Part shown: positions 1 through 10,838 of the stretch, one piece after another | Layout of the letters: every line of letters starts with the position of its first letter | How positions within the stretch are numbered: the first letter of the stretch is position 1 | NCBI RefSeq assembly: GCF_010389155.1 | Contig: NC_057768.1 | Span: forward strand, 13,018,501-13,082,500 | Reading direction: 5' to 3' | From: Erigeron canadensis | Lineage: Eukaryota; Streptophyta; Magnoliopsida; Asterales; Asteraceae | DNA length: 64,000 bases | Position numbers and translations under genes: made by a program | The notes under the pieces: model-generated | What the model saw: only the letters and a program-made list of their open reading frames with translations | The model's database searches: none | Told to the model about the DNA's origin: nothing

Positions 1-2342
1 TTCAAAACTTCAAATATGTTTCAAACCTTTTTCATACACATGTTTGATGATTTTCAAATGATTTTCAATCAATTGAAGTTCGGTGATTAGTTTGCACATG
101 AGAGATTCATTCACTCCATGAACTTCATCATCGCCGATGAGTTCTAACCCCGGAGTATTCACTTCTGTCTTTAGATTGTAAGGGTATTTTGAGTGATGAT
201 GGTTTCCTGCAAATAGGATGGAGGGAGTAAAGTCGAAAAGTGAAAGGTTAAGGTGATATGTTGTGAGAAAGGGGTTAAAAGAAATGATACCCTTCCCTAA
301 ATTCTCAAATTGCTGGGTAAAACACGTTTCTATCGGATGTCATTTGTTGATATCTCGATATTGAAGAAGTCTTCATGGACCCAGTGAAGCGATGCACATC
401 TTTACCTAACCACTCAAGTGTTTCTTAACAAATACTTGTTTCATTTCTCACGGAGATTTTCACATTTCTATTAACTCTTCATTTGGAAGATGTTGATATT
501 GTAAAAGGGCGACACTCTACTCCGGTCCCCGACTTCATTTGATCACGTTGTATCTAGAGCTATCTTGATTGATCATTAATTTGATCATTATTCATTCACT
601 TAGGACACATTCAAGTCATATCTTTGTGATATTATTGCTTATCTTTGTGATATAGCTGGAACATTTGTAGTGATATCTTAATTGATATTCCACGATGATC
701 AAATGGAAATCCTACCAATGCAAACATCTTTGCCAACATTGAACGTAGGTCTCATAATTACATTTATGTGATTATTGAGTTAACGAGAAGTCTAAATGTG
801 ACCTCGGTTTTCTCTAAAAGTCTTTAAGGATAATAGATTGTGGTTATCGAACGCTTCGGCTGTACTAACCATGATTTATATTCTTTGAAGCAATCTAGTG
901 GTTGAAAAGCCGCAGACCGAACTATGTTAGAGACTTGCTTTGTGCATATCTCAATGATACATAGGAAATCCGAAAAATGTTATATATTTATATCGGTCAT
1001 TTCATTAATCCTTTTGATTTTTTGAAAATGCTAACAGATCATTCTTATCCGGTTTCATTTCTCATCTCACAAACACCGAAAACACCAACACCATGCTATA
1101 ACGCTTATACCAACAACTTCAACCTTACATGTTAGTCACCCCTAGGATTCTTTGGGTTGCGCTAATGGTTTGGGTTGATGTTTAGATAGTTGATATTTCT
1201 CCATGTGCATAAATTCTAGCTTTGGATCGTGTTAGTTCTTTTGACCTTCTATCAATCAATGTTTGCATAATGACATTGGTTCTCAACTTTGTCATTATGA
1301 GGGGGAGAAAATATTATGATTGATATTGATTATGGGAAGAAATAAGGATAATTGATAAGGAAAGCATGGAAAAAAGTTTGTGTTTGGTTGTTTCAAAAAG
1401 TGTTAGGGGGAGAAAATTCTTTGTGATGTCAAAGAGAAAAGTCTTCATGATACAAATATTTCAGTCAATTGAAAAGGATCAAATAACTTCCAAAATGAAT
1501 ATTTGAGTGTCCTTGACTCAGTTGAATTGGGCTTATAAAATGACTTTGGCATAGTATTTGCCAACTGAGCTTTTACTTTGGAGATGAATTTGGTATTGTC
1601 TTCAAATGATAAGAATGGAATGATAGTCTGTGTTTCATCAATAGTAAAGATGAAAGGATATTCTCTCGAGATGGTTCAAAAGTTCAAAAATGCTTAAAAA
1701 TGTTTATACTCATGAATTGAGGGAGAGCATGAATTCTTCATAAGAGACTTATCCAAACTTCATTCAAATGCTTACTCTCCAAAGTGTTCAAGTTGAAGTG
1801 ACAAAGATCGAAGCGTCAAAAAGTTGAAAGATTCGTTAGAAGATTCAAGTCAAAAGAAGTAAAGCTTCACATGAGTCTTCATCAACATACTTCATTCAAG
1901 ATCTTCAAGTCATACAACAACACTTTATTAAGAAGCTCCAGTGCATACATCAAGGGGGAGAGTACTTATTTATGAGAATTCATTCCAAGAAGATAAAGTT
2001 CACTCAAGAAGACATTAAGAATCGAAGATTGAAGAATCAAAAGCCAAGTTTATACTTTCCGCATTTCAAAGACAACTCTGATTCATGATTCAACAATCCT
2101 CAAAAATTCAAGACACACACACACACACACTCTCTATTCTCTGTTCAAAAAGAACATTGAGAATCAACTCACGATTTAACTTCAAAAAGTCCATGACCAA
2201 GACTGAATCAAGTTCTACAAAGACAAGAAGAGAAAGCTTTAAAGACTTGTTTCAACACACCAATTGTCTTTACCACAGGGCTAATCAAATTCATTCGAAC
2301 AAGACAAGATAACACGTACTTCATTCATTACAATATATCACT
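1..2342. other. Non-coding internal region of element I with repeated polypurine tracts
   Basis: No protein-coding similarity is visible on either strand. GGGGGAGA-type purine tracts occur near 1304, 1405, 1951 and 2345, and a weaker one near 1718. A CA/AC microsatellite lies at about 2112-2131. Serial copies of the polypurine tract between the end of pol and the 3' LTR are a known feature of Sirevirus-type copia elements. I see nothing else in 1-1300. Confidence 0.5.
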
Positions 2343-2353
2343 AAGGGGGAGAA
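2343..2353 (+). other. Polypurine tract of element I
   Basis: The run AAGGGGGAGAA lies immediately before the TGTTAG start of the LTR. This is the expected position and composition of the plus-strand primer. Confidence 0.75.
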
Positions 2354-2673
2354 TGTTAGAAATCAAAAATAGTGATAAATTGTAATTTAGATTAGAGGAC
2401 TTTCTTGTAGTTAAGTCATAGGTGTATGATTACTAAGGTTGAAGGGCTAATTGTGATAATTAGCATAATTGTATAGTTAGCCTATAAATACCCCTCAAAA
2501 CCTTAGGAGTCATAACTTTGTAAGCCTTACAGTCACACATTAATTCCAATCAGCAACTTTACTTATACATACATACACTTTCTCTCTAAAAACACACACG
2601 AACACCAAGAACACACACTCACCAAAACCGCCATTGATGACGTGAATTCGGTGCTAGAAATCGTGTTATCACA
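2354..2673 (+). repeat. 3' LTR of element I (320 bp)
   Basis: The repeat starts TGTTAGAAATC and ends GTTATCACA. It contains a TATA box (TATAAATA at about 2483-2490) and CT/CA-rich sequence downstream of it, as in plant copia promoters. The partner LTR is outside the window, so the boundaries rest on the polypurine tract, the TG/CA ends and the sharp change into element A at 2674. Confidence 0.7.
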
Positions 2674-3010
2674 TCAGCCTTGGTATAGAAACACTGCTCT
2701 GAAGGAGAGCTTTCCATATCCATATATCACATACACATTCCTTTTTCTGGGAGCAATTAATACTACCTTCCAATCCTTATTAAATACAATGCCTTGGGAG
2801 ATGTTAAACAACACATGGTTGCCATCATCACACAGTTGGCTCACACTTCTGAATTTGACTTGACCATTATTCAGGACACCATATTCCTCAGTCTTTCCAG
2901 AACCATCATTTCCAAAAGTAATGGAGGGTCCATCTGAAGCCACGAACTCCTCCAGCAGGGTCTTACATCCAGTCATTGTCCTGCCAGCAGCGCTGTCAAG
3001 ATACCAAATA
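2674..3010 (-). pseudogene. A: protease end and GAG-pre-integrase fragment
   Basis: Reading on the minus strand from about 3010, the fragment starts with the aspartic protease signature of copia elements (LDSAAGRTMTGC). It continues through the segment preceding the zinc-binding domain of integrase and ends abruptly at 2674 where element I begins. The same segment is present in C (10960-11347). Compared with C it lacks an in-frame block of 39 nt (the part reading WVAYVNGLKYNLI in C) just before VSQLCDDG. The integrase that should follow is absent. In a working element this region cleaves the polyprotein inside the virus-like particle; here it is a truncated remnant. Confidence 0.75.
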
Positions 3011-3958
3011 AATTTCTTTCAATCGCCCTGCACATCTACCAGATTGATTTGTTAGTTTTGGGAACCCATCAACTGATGGGTTCTCTGGATCCTGCCAAAT
3101 GGATCCCTGGGGGTATCTGGTTGAGTTCACTTTCTTCGACGGTAGTCTTTGTTGAAAGGACCACTAGGTTTGACAGTTTTGAAACCTTTTTCTTTTTCTC
3201 AACAGGGGTAACAATTTTATCTTTCTTGGAAAAAGGTTTTGAATTTTGTTTCGGGCCAGATGAAGTACCCTCAAGATTGTTCAGTCTTGCATTACAACTT
3301 TGGACTTGACGAGCCAGTAGTGGAAACTGACTTTCCAACCTTAACAAAATGGTTTCTTCAGATGAGACCTGAGCCTTTCCAGATGACTGGACTATTGGCT
3401 TAGGTGGAACAACATTCTTCTTTTTCTGAACCTAGGGTTCCATAGAAGATGATTGAGGCAAAGGCTTATTCTGCTTGACCTTCTTGACTGGAGCATCCAT
3501 CTGGTGTGCTCAAGTCTTGACCTCAGACAATTGAATAGGAGGAACAATACAAGTTTTGGGTGTTGTTGGTTCATCATTAATAGTGCTTGGTTTTAACACT
3601 TCTGGTAGTCGGTCAACAACAGGTATTAATGCTGTAGCAGTCACATCACCCCCAGATATGCTCGTTTTTGGGAAGGGTACTAGTTTCTTGCAGCATCATA
3701 CGGTTTTTTGGTCTCAAGCCAAGACTGAATGACATGTTTTTCTTTTGTTAAAACATTTTCAAGCTCTTCCTTTTCCTGGACCAGTTGTTCAGTGACCAAA
3801 ACTTGTGCTTTAAAAGCCAATTCAATGTCTTGAAGTTCTTTTAACTTTGATTGTAAATTTGCCATTTCAGAAAAATCGGTTTAAAAAATATTTGACATTT
3901 CTGATCGAACAGTTTCCACAAAAATTAAATCAGAGTTTAGAGCTTCAGCAATGTCCAA
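3011..3958 (-). pseudogene. A: gag-protease linker region (coiled-coil, basic)
   Basis: Minus-strand open segments at 3680-3865, 3392-3577 and 3069-3347 match, in order, the linker protein of C at 10080-10838. They comprise a Glu/Lys-rich coiled-coil stretch (LQSKLKELQDIELAFKAQVL), a Pro/Lys-rich stretch, and a segment reading LRLESQFPLLARQVQSCNAR followed by a basic tail. Frameshifts and stops separate them. Such linkers lie between the zinc knuckle and protease in Sirevirus-like elements. The function of this linker is not known to me. It is a broken copy. Confidence 0.7.
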
Positions 3959-4835
3959 TTATAATTCAGGATCAGTTTCCTTATCATAATCAATTACCTT
4001 TTTAATAACAATGTCCACCCATCTTCCAGATGTGACATCTTCCTTCACAAGATGCTCTTGATCAGCCAGAGCCATATAACAACAATTGCTTTCCTCTTCA
4101 TCATCAATTGATGAGTCATTAGAGGGAACCCATTCTTCTTCAGCAACCATGCAATTATTATTATCTTTTTCTGCAGACATGACAGCAAGTTGAGCCTTCA
4201 GCTTTTTATATTTTAATCTGTAGCTATCATTAGGCTTGTTATAAGAAGTTGTCGGACCAGATTGAGAAACAAACTGATTGGACTTGCACTCCTTCATGAA
4301 ATGATCTTTTCTGCCACACTTAAAGCATGTCAGATTGGTCTTGTCAGGAGAGGAAAAGGGTGCATGTTGTCCAGTGGGTCTGTTGGCTCTTGCTTTAAAA
4401 CGGTTAAACGTTTTAGCAATCATAGCCATCAGATCATCAATATCAGTTTCATCATAATCTGGAGAGATATTATTCATGGCCCCAGAATCCATTAATTCAA
4501 ACATCATCTTCTTCATAGAAAATACATTTCCAGAAGACATTAATGCCGCACAGGGTGGTTCAGTATGACTAACCACAGGGGAACTACTGGAAGCATGATT
4601 AATGGCATCTTTTTCTACCTCAATTCTCTGGGCTTGATTCTCTTCAGTGAATCTGAAGGCTCCATACAATATTGACAGAGTATGGGAATGCAAGGTTTTA
4701 CCTTGTCTCAAGAGCACGATCATGTGAGACCATTTAGATGGAATCACAAAATTTTTCAAGAAGTATATCCTTGTCTTTTTCTACTCCCAATCCTCTTAAC
4801 TGGTTTATGATGCTCATAAATCTGGTGTAGGTACC
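3959..4835 (-). pseudogene. A: gag central and nucleocapsid region with zinc knuckle
   Basis: The minus-strand frame 4759-3959 (266 codons) is collinear with C gag 9195-10020. It has the C-terminal part of the UBN2-type gag domain (IPSKWSHMIVLLRQGKTLHS) and one CCHC zinc knuckle reading CFKCGRKDHFMKEC (CX2CX4HX4C). An acidic Asp/Glu-rich stretch and a Trp-containing segment (TSGRWVDIVIKK) follow. Gag builds the particle and the knuckle binds the element's RNA. The first codons of this part lie at 4760-4835, where insertion B interrupts the frame; the N-terminal part is 55 kb away at 60293-60695. Confidence 0.8.
4831..4835. other. Left target site duplication of element B (GTACC)
   Basis: GTACC directly precedes the TGTAAG start of B and recurs at 60288-60292 directly after the CTTACA end of B. 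The undisrupted target in element C near 9105-9120 reads through without duplication, with one base different from this site. Confidence 0.9.
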
Positions 4836-5219
4836 TGTAAGTCCCCTTGACGCGGATCGTTAATAGTTTGATCCCGTTATCCAGAAGTGCGGAATCCCTC
4901 TCTATAACGTGGTAATTCACAACGAAAGCCCCTAGATCACCTGTTGCCTCACTGGTCTTCTTCGGGCTAGCAGAACGACCTTTGACCTATTAACCTACAC
5001 AAATATGCTTGATAATTCGACAAATATTCGACCCTAATCTCTGTTAGGGTTATGCTATTTATAGGAAACACGATATGGGCTTCAGCGAGTCGACCTCGCA
5101 TTTCCTGCACAGCTCGACACCTTTACAAGGTCGTAATTGTGTCCCACCTCGTATTTGTCCCTGCAAATACGAGGTCGTATTCCTATGTCGACTGCTATTG
5201 ATATAGACGTGCACTTACA
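4836..5219 (-). repeat. 3' LTR of element B (384 bp)
   Basis: On the plus strand it starts TGTAAGTCCCC and ends GCACTTACA, giving the inverted ends TGTAAG/CTTACA. It matches 59781-60287 but lacks about 165 bp present there (between CCTATGTC and GACTGCTATTG), and it keeps about 40 bp near its left end that the other copy lacks. It carries copies of the GAGGTCGTA motif at about 5125-5190 and a minus-strand TATA box at 5056-5063. Confidence 0.88.
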
Positions 5220-5230
5220 GACTCCCCCTT
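5220..5230 (-). other. Polypurine tract of element B
   Basis: On the minus strand the sequence AAGGGGGAGTC lies directly before the 3' LTR. Its position and strand fix the orientation of B. Confidence 0.8.
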
Positions 5231-5248
5231 GGCAATAGCTTCTAGACG

Positions 5249-6006
5249 TTAAAATAAAAGTCTTCGTCTCGTCTTTGTCACCAATCTACTTCCTCTGCTT
5301 TCGTTTATCAGCCTTTTTTTCTTCTGAACCTCTTCCGAATCACCTACAGCCTTAAAGAAATCACAGTCCGAGTGTGGGCTAATCTTCAGGCACATTCCTA
5401 TATCGCGACGCTGGACCCTAAAAATCTTTTGGAATCCAAATATTAAGTTCAACTTCAGTAGATCTTTCCGACAGAAGTTCACTAGATGCAAAGGCTCATA
5501 AATCCTCAAAATCTCATGGTAACTACGGTCACACATCACAGCTTCATATGTCTTACTATCGAAATACCAACCCTCCATATTATCCAACAAATCCTTCCCA
5601 AATTTCTTCAAGGGAACTTCTTTGGAAAACTTGGCAGGCTCGTACTTCAAAGTAATCATAGGCACTTTTGTCTTCGGATCTATCCTCGATTTATCCTTAA
5701 CCCATTCACCCTCCTGTGGTTAATATTTCCTCTTTGTAGGATTTCTAATCTTGATATCATTAGCAATAGACCTGGCAATATAATCTGCCTTTTCATAACC
5801 ACTAGGGTTAATAAGTTCCAACCTAGCTAAGCATCAGAAATCAACATCATGAAGAAAGTTGATTGTTTTAGTGGTCATCTCCAAATACTGCGCACCATCT
5901 GTTCTCCTGATAATCAGATATTTTATCTCGTTATCCCAATGAAAACTCACGATTCTCGATACAGCATTGGTAGCATAGGCTTCAACTTTTTTACCCTGAA
6001 GCAATC
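5249..6006 (-). pseudogene. B: C-terminal part of the third ORF
   Basis: A minus-strand frame runs from the C insertion at 6006 to a stop at 5249, with in-frame stops near 5835 and 5720. Its last 138 codons are open and end in a basic Lys/Arg-rich tail (TKTRRRLLF). It contains an aromatic-rich segment with WYFDSKTYEAV. I interpret it as the C-terminal part of the same third ORF found at 15040-17304, because both are minus, both lie between the spacer and the 3' LTR of B, and element C separates them. The product has no function I can name. No transmembrane segment is evident, so an envelope role is not supported by this part. Confidence 0.6.
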
Positions 6007-6983
6007 AGTTAGGTCCAGATTTACTGGACTCGCTCCAGACATGACTACTGGAGCCCTCTGAAGATTTGTCCAGAAACTATTTGAAGACCAGTGAATAACT
6101 TACTTGTACAGAAATCTGGATTCCACCAGATTTGTTCACTGGACTTCACTCCAGTCAAGATCTTTCCACTAAAGAACATTCTCACTGAAGTCTGAAGAAA
6201 GAAGTCTAACAAATAGCGAAGCTCACTAGAAGACTTACCAGATCTCTTCATTGGAGTTCTTGACAGTGTTCTAGACCATACAAGTCTGAACACTGATTAC
6301 GAGGAATTGACTTTATGCCTTTACATGCCTTTACCCGGACAATCCATCTGTCCTTTGTTAAAAGCCTTACACGCATGTAAAGGTGGTTGGTTAATTAGAA
6401 GAAAAGTCACTGTCAAGTGACTTTATTCTTGTACTTTAATCAATGCATTTAAAGAATTAAAGTAATTTCTTTAAATGCATGTAACCATATTTGTACGGCA
6501 AAAAGAATATTATATTTATTCTTTTTGCGTATAAATACCAAGTCATTTTCTTTGTCCAAATTACACTTTTGCAATTTGGTGCTTTTTCGTCAATACTCTC
6601 GATCTAAACAGTTATACCTCACAACTTTAAGTATTTCGATCAAGGAGTGTATTTAGCAATATTAGATCACTTGTAATTCATAGGTTGTTTAGATACTTAC
6701 TTTGTAATATCTTGTTCCGCAACAACCTTGTATTTTATTTAACATCAATAAATAAAATACATTTGAAATTTACATTGTGTCTCACCATTTACTTTACGTG
6801 CTTATCTTTATATTGCTTAAATACGTATTACTTTATATATATATTCTTGCATTTATATTTATTGTAATACTTGTTCAATCTAGTGCTTACTTGACTTGTC
6901 ATTCATACTAGTCCTATCTAGTGCTTACTTGACTTGTTATATATTACACTTGTGGGTTAAACAATCAAGTGAGGGACTTCAAA
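6007..6983 (+). repeat. 5' LTR of element C (977 bp)
   Basis: It matches the 3' LTR at 14086-15039 along its whole length, with scattered substitutions and small indels. It ends GACTTCAAA, where the 3' copy has GACTTCACA, directly before the primer site. A TATA box (TATAAATA) lies at about 6530-6537. Short direct repeats reading CTAGTGCTTACTTGACTTG occur near 6880-6935. Confidence 0.88.
6530..6537 (+). promoter_or_regulatory. TATA box in the 5' LTR of C
   Basis: The octamer TATAAATA lies in mid-LTR, preceded by AAAAGAATATTATATT. The same octamer is kept in the 3' LTR at 14622-14629. It is the probable core promoter of the element; activity is not shown. Confidence 0.6.
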
Positions 6984-6997
6984 ATTGGTATCAGAGT
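6984..6997 (+). other. C: primer-binding site, copy 1
   Basis: ATTGGTATCAGAGT follows the LTR end directly. It differs at the last base from the iMet-tRNA complement TGGTATCAGAGC. Copies 2 and 3 lie at about 7737 (ATTAGTATCACAAC, degenerate) and 8473 (ATTGGTATCAGAGC, perfect). Confidence 0.85.
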
Positions 6998-7022
6998 AGA
7001 AGGCTAATATACTTGCCTAGAT

Positions 7023-7760
7023 ATGTATTTTCTTGATGGCCAACCCAGAGAATACACAAGGAACCCTTTAAATACTGGACCTCCTCCAATTAATGATACT
7101 GAACAGACTACTGACCATGTTAACAATAATCCACCACCACCACCTCCTATTCCTGCTTCTCCACACGTGCATGTGCACTATTCAAACACTCCTGTTCCCA
7201 AATTCAGTGGGACTGGTAATGAATTTGGCACGTGGAAATCTATGATGATATTACATATTACTGGTATTGAGAGGAACGTGATAAAAATTTTAAATGAAGG
7301 ACCATATATCCCTAGAAGTCCTCTCAATCCACATCTTGATCCTCTTGGAGCAAGATCTGGAAGGGAAAAGAGAGAGGAATACTGGTCTGAAGAGGATAAA
7401 AGACTTGTTAATATAGATACTATTTTAAAAAATATGATCCTCGGGGCTGTTCCTGAATCTCTTATTCCCACACTAATTCTCTATCCTAGTGCTAAAAGCA
7501 TGTGGGATGAACTAGTAAACTAGTATGAAGGTGGTGATGACACTTTCGTTACCAGAAAAGTGTCTTTAAATAAGAAGTACGAGTCATTTTTTGATCTGCC
7601 CAATGAATCATTAACTGGTACTTACACCAGATTTATGAGTATCATAAACCAGTTGAGAGGGCTTGGAGTAGAAAAATACAAGGACATACTTCTTGAAAAA
7701 ATTTGTGGGTTAACCCATCAAGTGATGGACTTCACAATTAGTATCACAACAGAAGGCTAA
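7023..7760 (+). pseudogene. C: gag N-terminal domain, copy 1 (tandem duplicate)
   Basis: This is the N-terminal part of a UBN2-type gag. It has a Pro-rich stretch (NNPPPPPPIPASPHVHVHYS), then KFSGTGNEFGTWKSMM, then a helical segment ending SMWDELVN. An in-frame TAG at 7521-7523 breaks the frame. The next open segment (7560-7760) carries LNKKYESFF and LTGTYTRFMSIINQLRGLG, then runs into duplicated LTR sequence at 7704, where gag coding ends. Gag would assemble the particle in the cytoplasm. This copy cannot make a complete protein. Confidence 0.8.
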
Positions 7761-7828
7761 TATAGTTGCCTAGATATGTATTTTCTTGATAGCCAACCCA
7801 AAGAATACACAAGGAAACCTTTTAAATA

Positions 7829-8497
7829 TTGGACCTCCTCCAATTAATGATACTGAATAGACTACTGACCATGTTAACAATAATCCACCACCACCACCTC
7901 CTATTCCTGCTTCTCCACACTTGCATGTGCACTATTCAAACACTCCTGTTCCCAAATTCAGTGGGAATGGGGTGGAAAGCTATGATGATATTACATATTA
8001 CTGGTATTGAGAGAAACGTGATAAAAATTTTAAATGAAGGACCATATATCCCTAGAAGTCCTCTCAATCCACTTCTTGATCCTCTTGGAGCAAGATCTGG
8101 AAGGGAAAAGAGAGAGGAATACTGGTCTGAAGAGGATAAAAGACTTGTTAATATAGATACTATTTTAAAAAATATGATCCTCGGGGATGTTCCTGAATCT
8201 CTTATTCCCACACTAATTCTCTATCCTAGTGCTAAAAGCATGTGGGATGAATTAGTAAACTAGTATGAAGGTGGTGATGACACTATTGTCAGAAAAGTGT
8301 CTTTAAATAAGAAGTACGAGTCATTTTTTGCTCTGCCCAATGAATCATTAACTGGTACTTACACCAGATTTATGAATATCATAAACCAGTTGAGAGGGCT
8401 TGGAGTAGAAAAAGACAAGGACATACTTCTTGAAAAATTTTATGGGTTAAACCATCAAGTGAGGGACTTCACAATTGGTATCAGAGCAGAAGGCTAA
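7829..8497 (+). pseudogene. C: gag N-terminal domain, copy 2 (tandem duplicate)
   Basis: This is the second copy of the segment described at 7023-7760. A frameshift precedes the Pro-rich part, so its start region is read in a different frame, and 16-17 nt are missing around the codons for NEFGT. The same amber codon as in copies 1 and 3 is present at 8261-8263 after DELVN. The second half (8297-8440) again ends by fusion into LTR-end sequence and a third primer site. Confidence 0.78.
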
Positions 8498-8522
8498 TAT
8501 ACTTGCCTAGATATGTATTTTC

Positions 8523-10139
8523 TTGATGGCCAACCAAGAGAATACACAAGAAAACCCTTTAAATACTAGACCTCCTACAATTAATGACACTGAACAGACT
8601 ACTGACCATGTTAACAATAATCCACCACCACCACCTCCTATTCCTGCTTCTCCACACGTGCATGTGCACTATTCAAACACTCCTGTTCCCAAATTCAGTG
8701 GGGATGGTAATGAATTTGGCACGTGGAAAGCTATGATGATATTACATATTACTAGTAGTGAGAGGAACGTGATAAAATTTTTAAATGAAAGACCATATGT
8801 GCCTAGAAGTCCTCTCAATCCACTTCTTGATCCTCTTCGAGCAAGATATGGAAGGGAAAATAGAGAGGAATACTGGTCTGAAGAGGATAAAAGACTTGTT
8901 AATATAGATACTATTTTAAAAAATATGATCCTCAGGGCTATTCCTGAATCTCTTATTCCCACACTAATTCTCTATCCTAGTGTGAAAAGCATGTGGGATG
9001 AACTAGTAAACTAGTATGAAGGTGGTGATGACACTATTGTTACCAGAAAAGTGTCTTTAAATAAGAAGTACGAGTCATTTTTTGCTCTGCCCAATGAATC
9101 ATTAACTGGTACTTACACCACATTTATGAGTATTATAAACCAGTTGAGAGGGCTTGTGGTAGAAAAAGACAAGGACATACTTCTTGAAAAATTTTGTGAT
9201 ATTCTTCCATCTAAATGGTCTCAAATGATCGTGGTCTTGAGACAAGGTAAAACCTTGCATTCCCATACTTTGTCAACATTGTATGGAGCCTTCAGATTCA
9301 CTGAAGAGAATCAAGCCCAGAGAATTAAGGAAGAAAAAGATGCTATTAATTATGCTTCCACTAGTTCCCCTGTGGTTAGTCATACTGAACCACCCTGTGT
9401 GGCATTAATGTCTTTTGAGAATGTATTTTCTATGAAGAAGATGATTTCTGAATTAATGGATTCTGGAGCCATGAATAATATCTGTTCATATTATGATGAA
9501 ACTGATAGTGATGATCTGATGGCTATGATTGCTAAAACGTTTAACCGTTTCAAACCAAGAGCCAACAGACCCACTGGACAACATGCACCCAGTTCTTCCA
9601 TTGACAAGACCAACCTGACATGCTTTAAGTGTGGAAGAAAAGGTCATTTCATGAAAGTGTGCAAGTCTAATCAGTTTGTTTCTCAATTTGGTCCATCAAC
9701 TTTTTATAACATGCCTGATGATAGCTACAAATCCAAGTACAAAAAGCTTAAGGCTCAAATTGCTCGCATGTCTGCAGAAAAAGATAATGATCAATGCATG
9801 GTTGCTGAAGAAGAATGGGTTCCCTCTGATGACTCATCAATTGATGATGAAGAGGAAAGAGATTGCTGTTATATGGCTCTGGCTGATCAAGAGCATCTGG
9901 TAAAGGAAGATGTCACATCTGGAAGATGGGTGGACATTGTTATTAAAAAGATAATTGATTATGACAAGGAAACTAATCCTGAATTAAAATTGGACATTGC
10001 TGAAGCTCTAAACTTTGATTTAATTTTTGTGGAAACTGTTCGATCAGAAATGTCAAATAATTTTGAAACAGATTTTTCTGAAATGACAAATTTACAATCA
10101 AAGTTAAAAGAACTTCAAGACATTGAATTAGCATTTTAA
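8523..10139 (+). pseudogene. C: gag (copy 3, full length) with zinc knuckle
   Basis: This is the only copy that continues into the rest of gag. Residues 1-163 (8523-9014) are the N-terminal domain and end at an amber codon. From 9051 the frame runs 362 codons with IPSKWSQMIVVLRQGKTLHS-type sequence and a CCHC knuckle (CFKCGRKGHFMKVC, about 9620-9665). An acidic segment and a Leu/Lys-rich coiled coil follow, to TAA at 10137-10139. The equivalent frame in element A reads through at this TAA (Lys in A). Gag forms particles and binds RNA. Two nonsense codons break it, and A's copy supports one continuous ancestral frame. Confidence 0.83.
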
Positions 10140-10838
10140 GCACAAGTTTTGGTAACTAAACAACTGGTCGAAGAGAAGGAAGAGCTTGAAAATGCTTTAT
10201 CTAAAGAAAAACAAGTCATTCAGTCATGGCTTAAGACCAGGAAACCATATGATGTTGTACGAAACCAGTACCCTTCCCAAAAACGTGCATATCTGGGAGG
10301 TGATGTAAAGGCAGCAGCATTAATACCTGTTGTTGACCGATTTCCAGAAGTGTTAAAACCTAGCACTATTTATGATGAACCAATAACTACCAAGACTTGT
10401 GTTATTCCACCAGTTCTATTGACCGAGATCAAGACTGGAGCACACCAGATGACTGCTCCAGTAAAAAAGGTTAAGCAGAATAAACCTTTGTCTCAATCAT
10501 CTTCTAAAGAACCCCAGGTTCAGAAAAAGAAGAATGTTGTCTCCCCTCCTAAGCCAAAAGTCCAGTCATCTGGAAAGGCCAAGGAGTCATTAGAAGAAAA
10601 TATTTTGTTAAGGTTGGAGAGCCAGTTTCAACTACTGGCTCGTCAAGTTCAAAGTTGTAATGCAAGATTAAACAATTTTGAGGGTACTACATCTGGCCCT
10701 AAACAAAATACCAAACCTTTTTCCAAGAAAGAAAAATCGAGCACACCTTTTGAAAAGAACAAGAAAAAGGTTTCAAAACTGTCAAAACCAATGGTCTTTT
10801 CATCCAAGACTACTGTTGAAGAAAGAGAACCTAACTAG
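10140..10838 (+). pseudogene. C: gag-protease linker protein (basic, coiled-coil)
   Basis: This is the continuation of the gag frame beyond the TAA at 10137; about 230 codons are open. It begins with a coiled coil (EEKEELENALSKEKQVIQSW), then a Pro/Ser/Lys-rich middle (KKKNVVSPPKPKVQ). A second helical segment (LRLESQFQLLARQVQSCNAR) and a very basic tail follow. The open segment has no ATG at its start, which fits an internal part of a larger polyprotein. It matches minus-strand remnants of A at 3069-3865. Function unknown; the charge suggests RNA binding, which is inference. Confidence 0.72.

Larger units (their letters stand above)
1..2673 (+). mobile_element. Element I: 3' part of a copia-type LTR retrotransposon, truncated by the window edge
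   Basis: The right end is a short LTR (2354-2673) that begins TGTTAG, ends CACA and is directly preceded by the polypurine tract AAGGGGGAGAA. This order fixes the orientation as plus. The remaining 2.35 kb is internal sequence with no reading frame that I can assign to gag or pol. The right LTR end sits directly on the truncated pol of element A at 2674, so I either inserted into A or replaced its 3' part. The 5' half and the left target duplication lie outside the window. The lineage is not certain; the repeated polypurine tracts recall Sirevirus-type copia elements. Confidence 0.65.
6951..9194 (+). repeat. C: tandem triplication spanning LTR end, primer site and gag N-terminus
   Basis: Three head-to-tail copies occur at about 6951-7703, 7704-8440 and 8441-9194 (753, 737 and 754 bp). 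Each begins TGTGGGTTAA or TATGGGTTAA inside the last 33 bp of the LTR. Each runs through a primer site and leader into gag up to the codons for LEKFC. Both junctions fuse the gag sequence AAAATTTGTG to the LTR sequence TTGTGGG, with TGTG shared by both parents. Copy 2 carries a 16-17 bp deletion near 7970 and its primer site is mutated. Confidence 0.88.

Noticed and set aside
2085..2312. 75-codon plus-strand frame near the end of element I
   Set aside because: It spans a CA microsatellite and AT-rich sequence next to the polypurine tract. It has no protein similarity and no codon pattern.
6984..8486. tRNA genes suggested by TGGTATCAGAGC
   Set aside because: These are primer-binding sites, complementary only to the 3' end of iMet tRNA. 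No cloverleaf is present.
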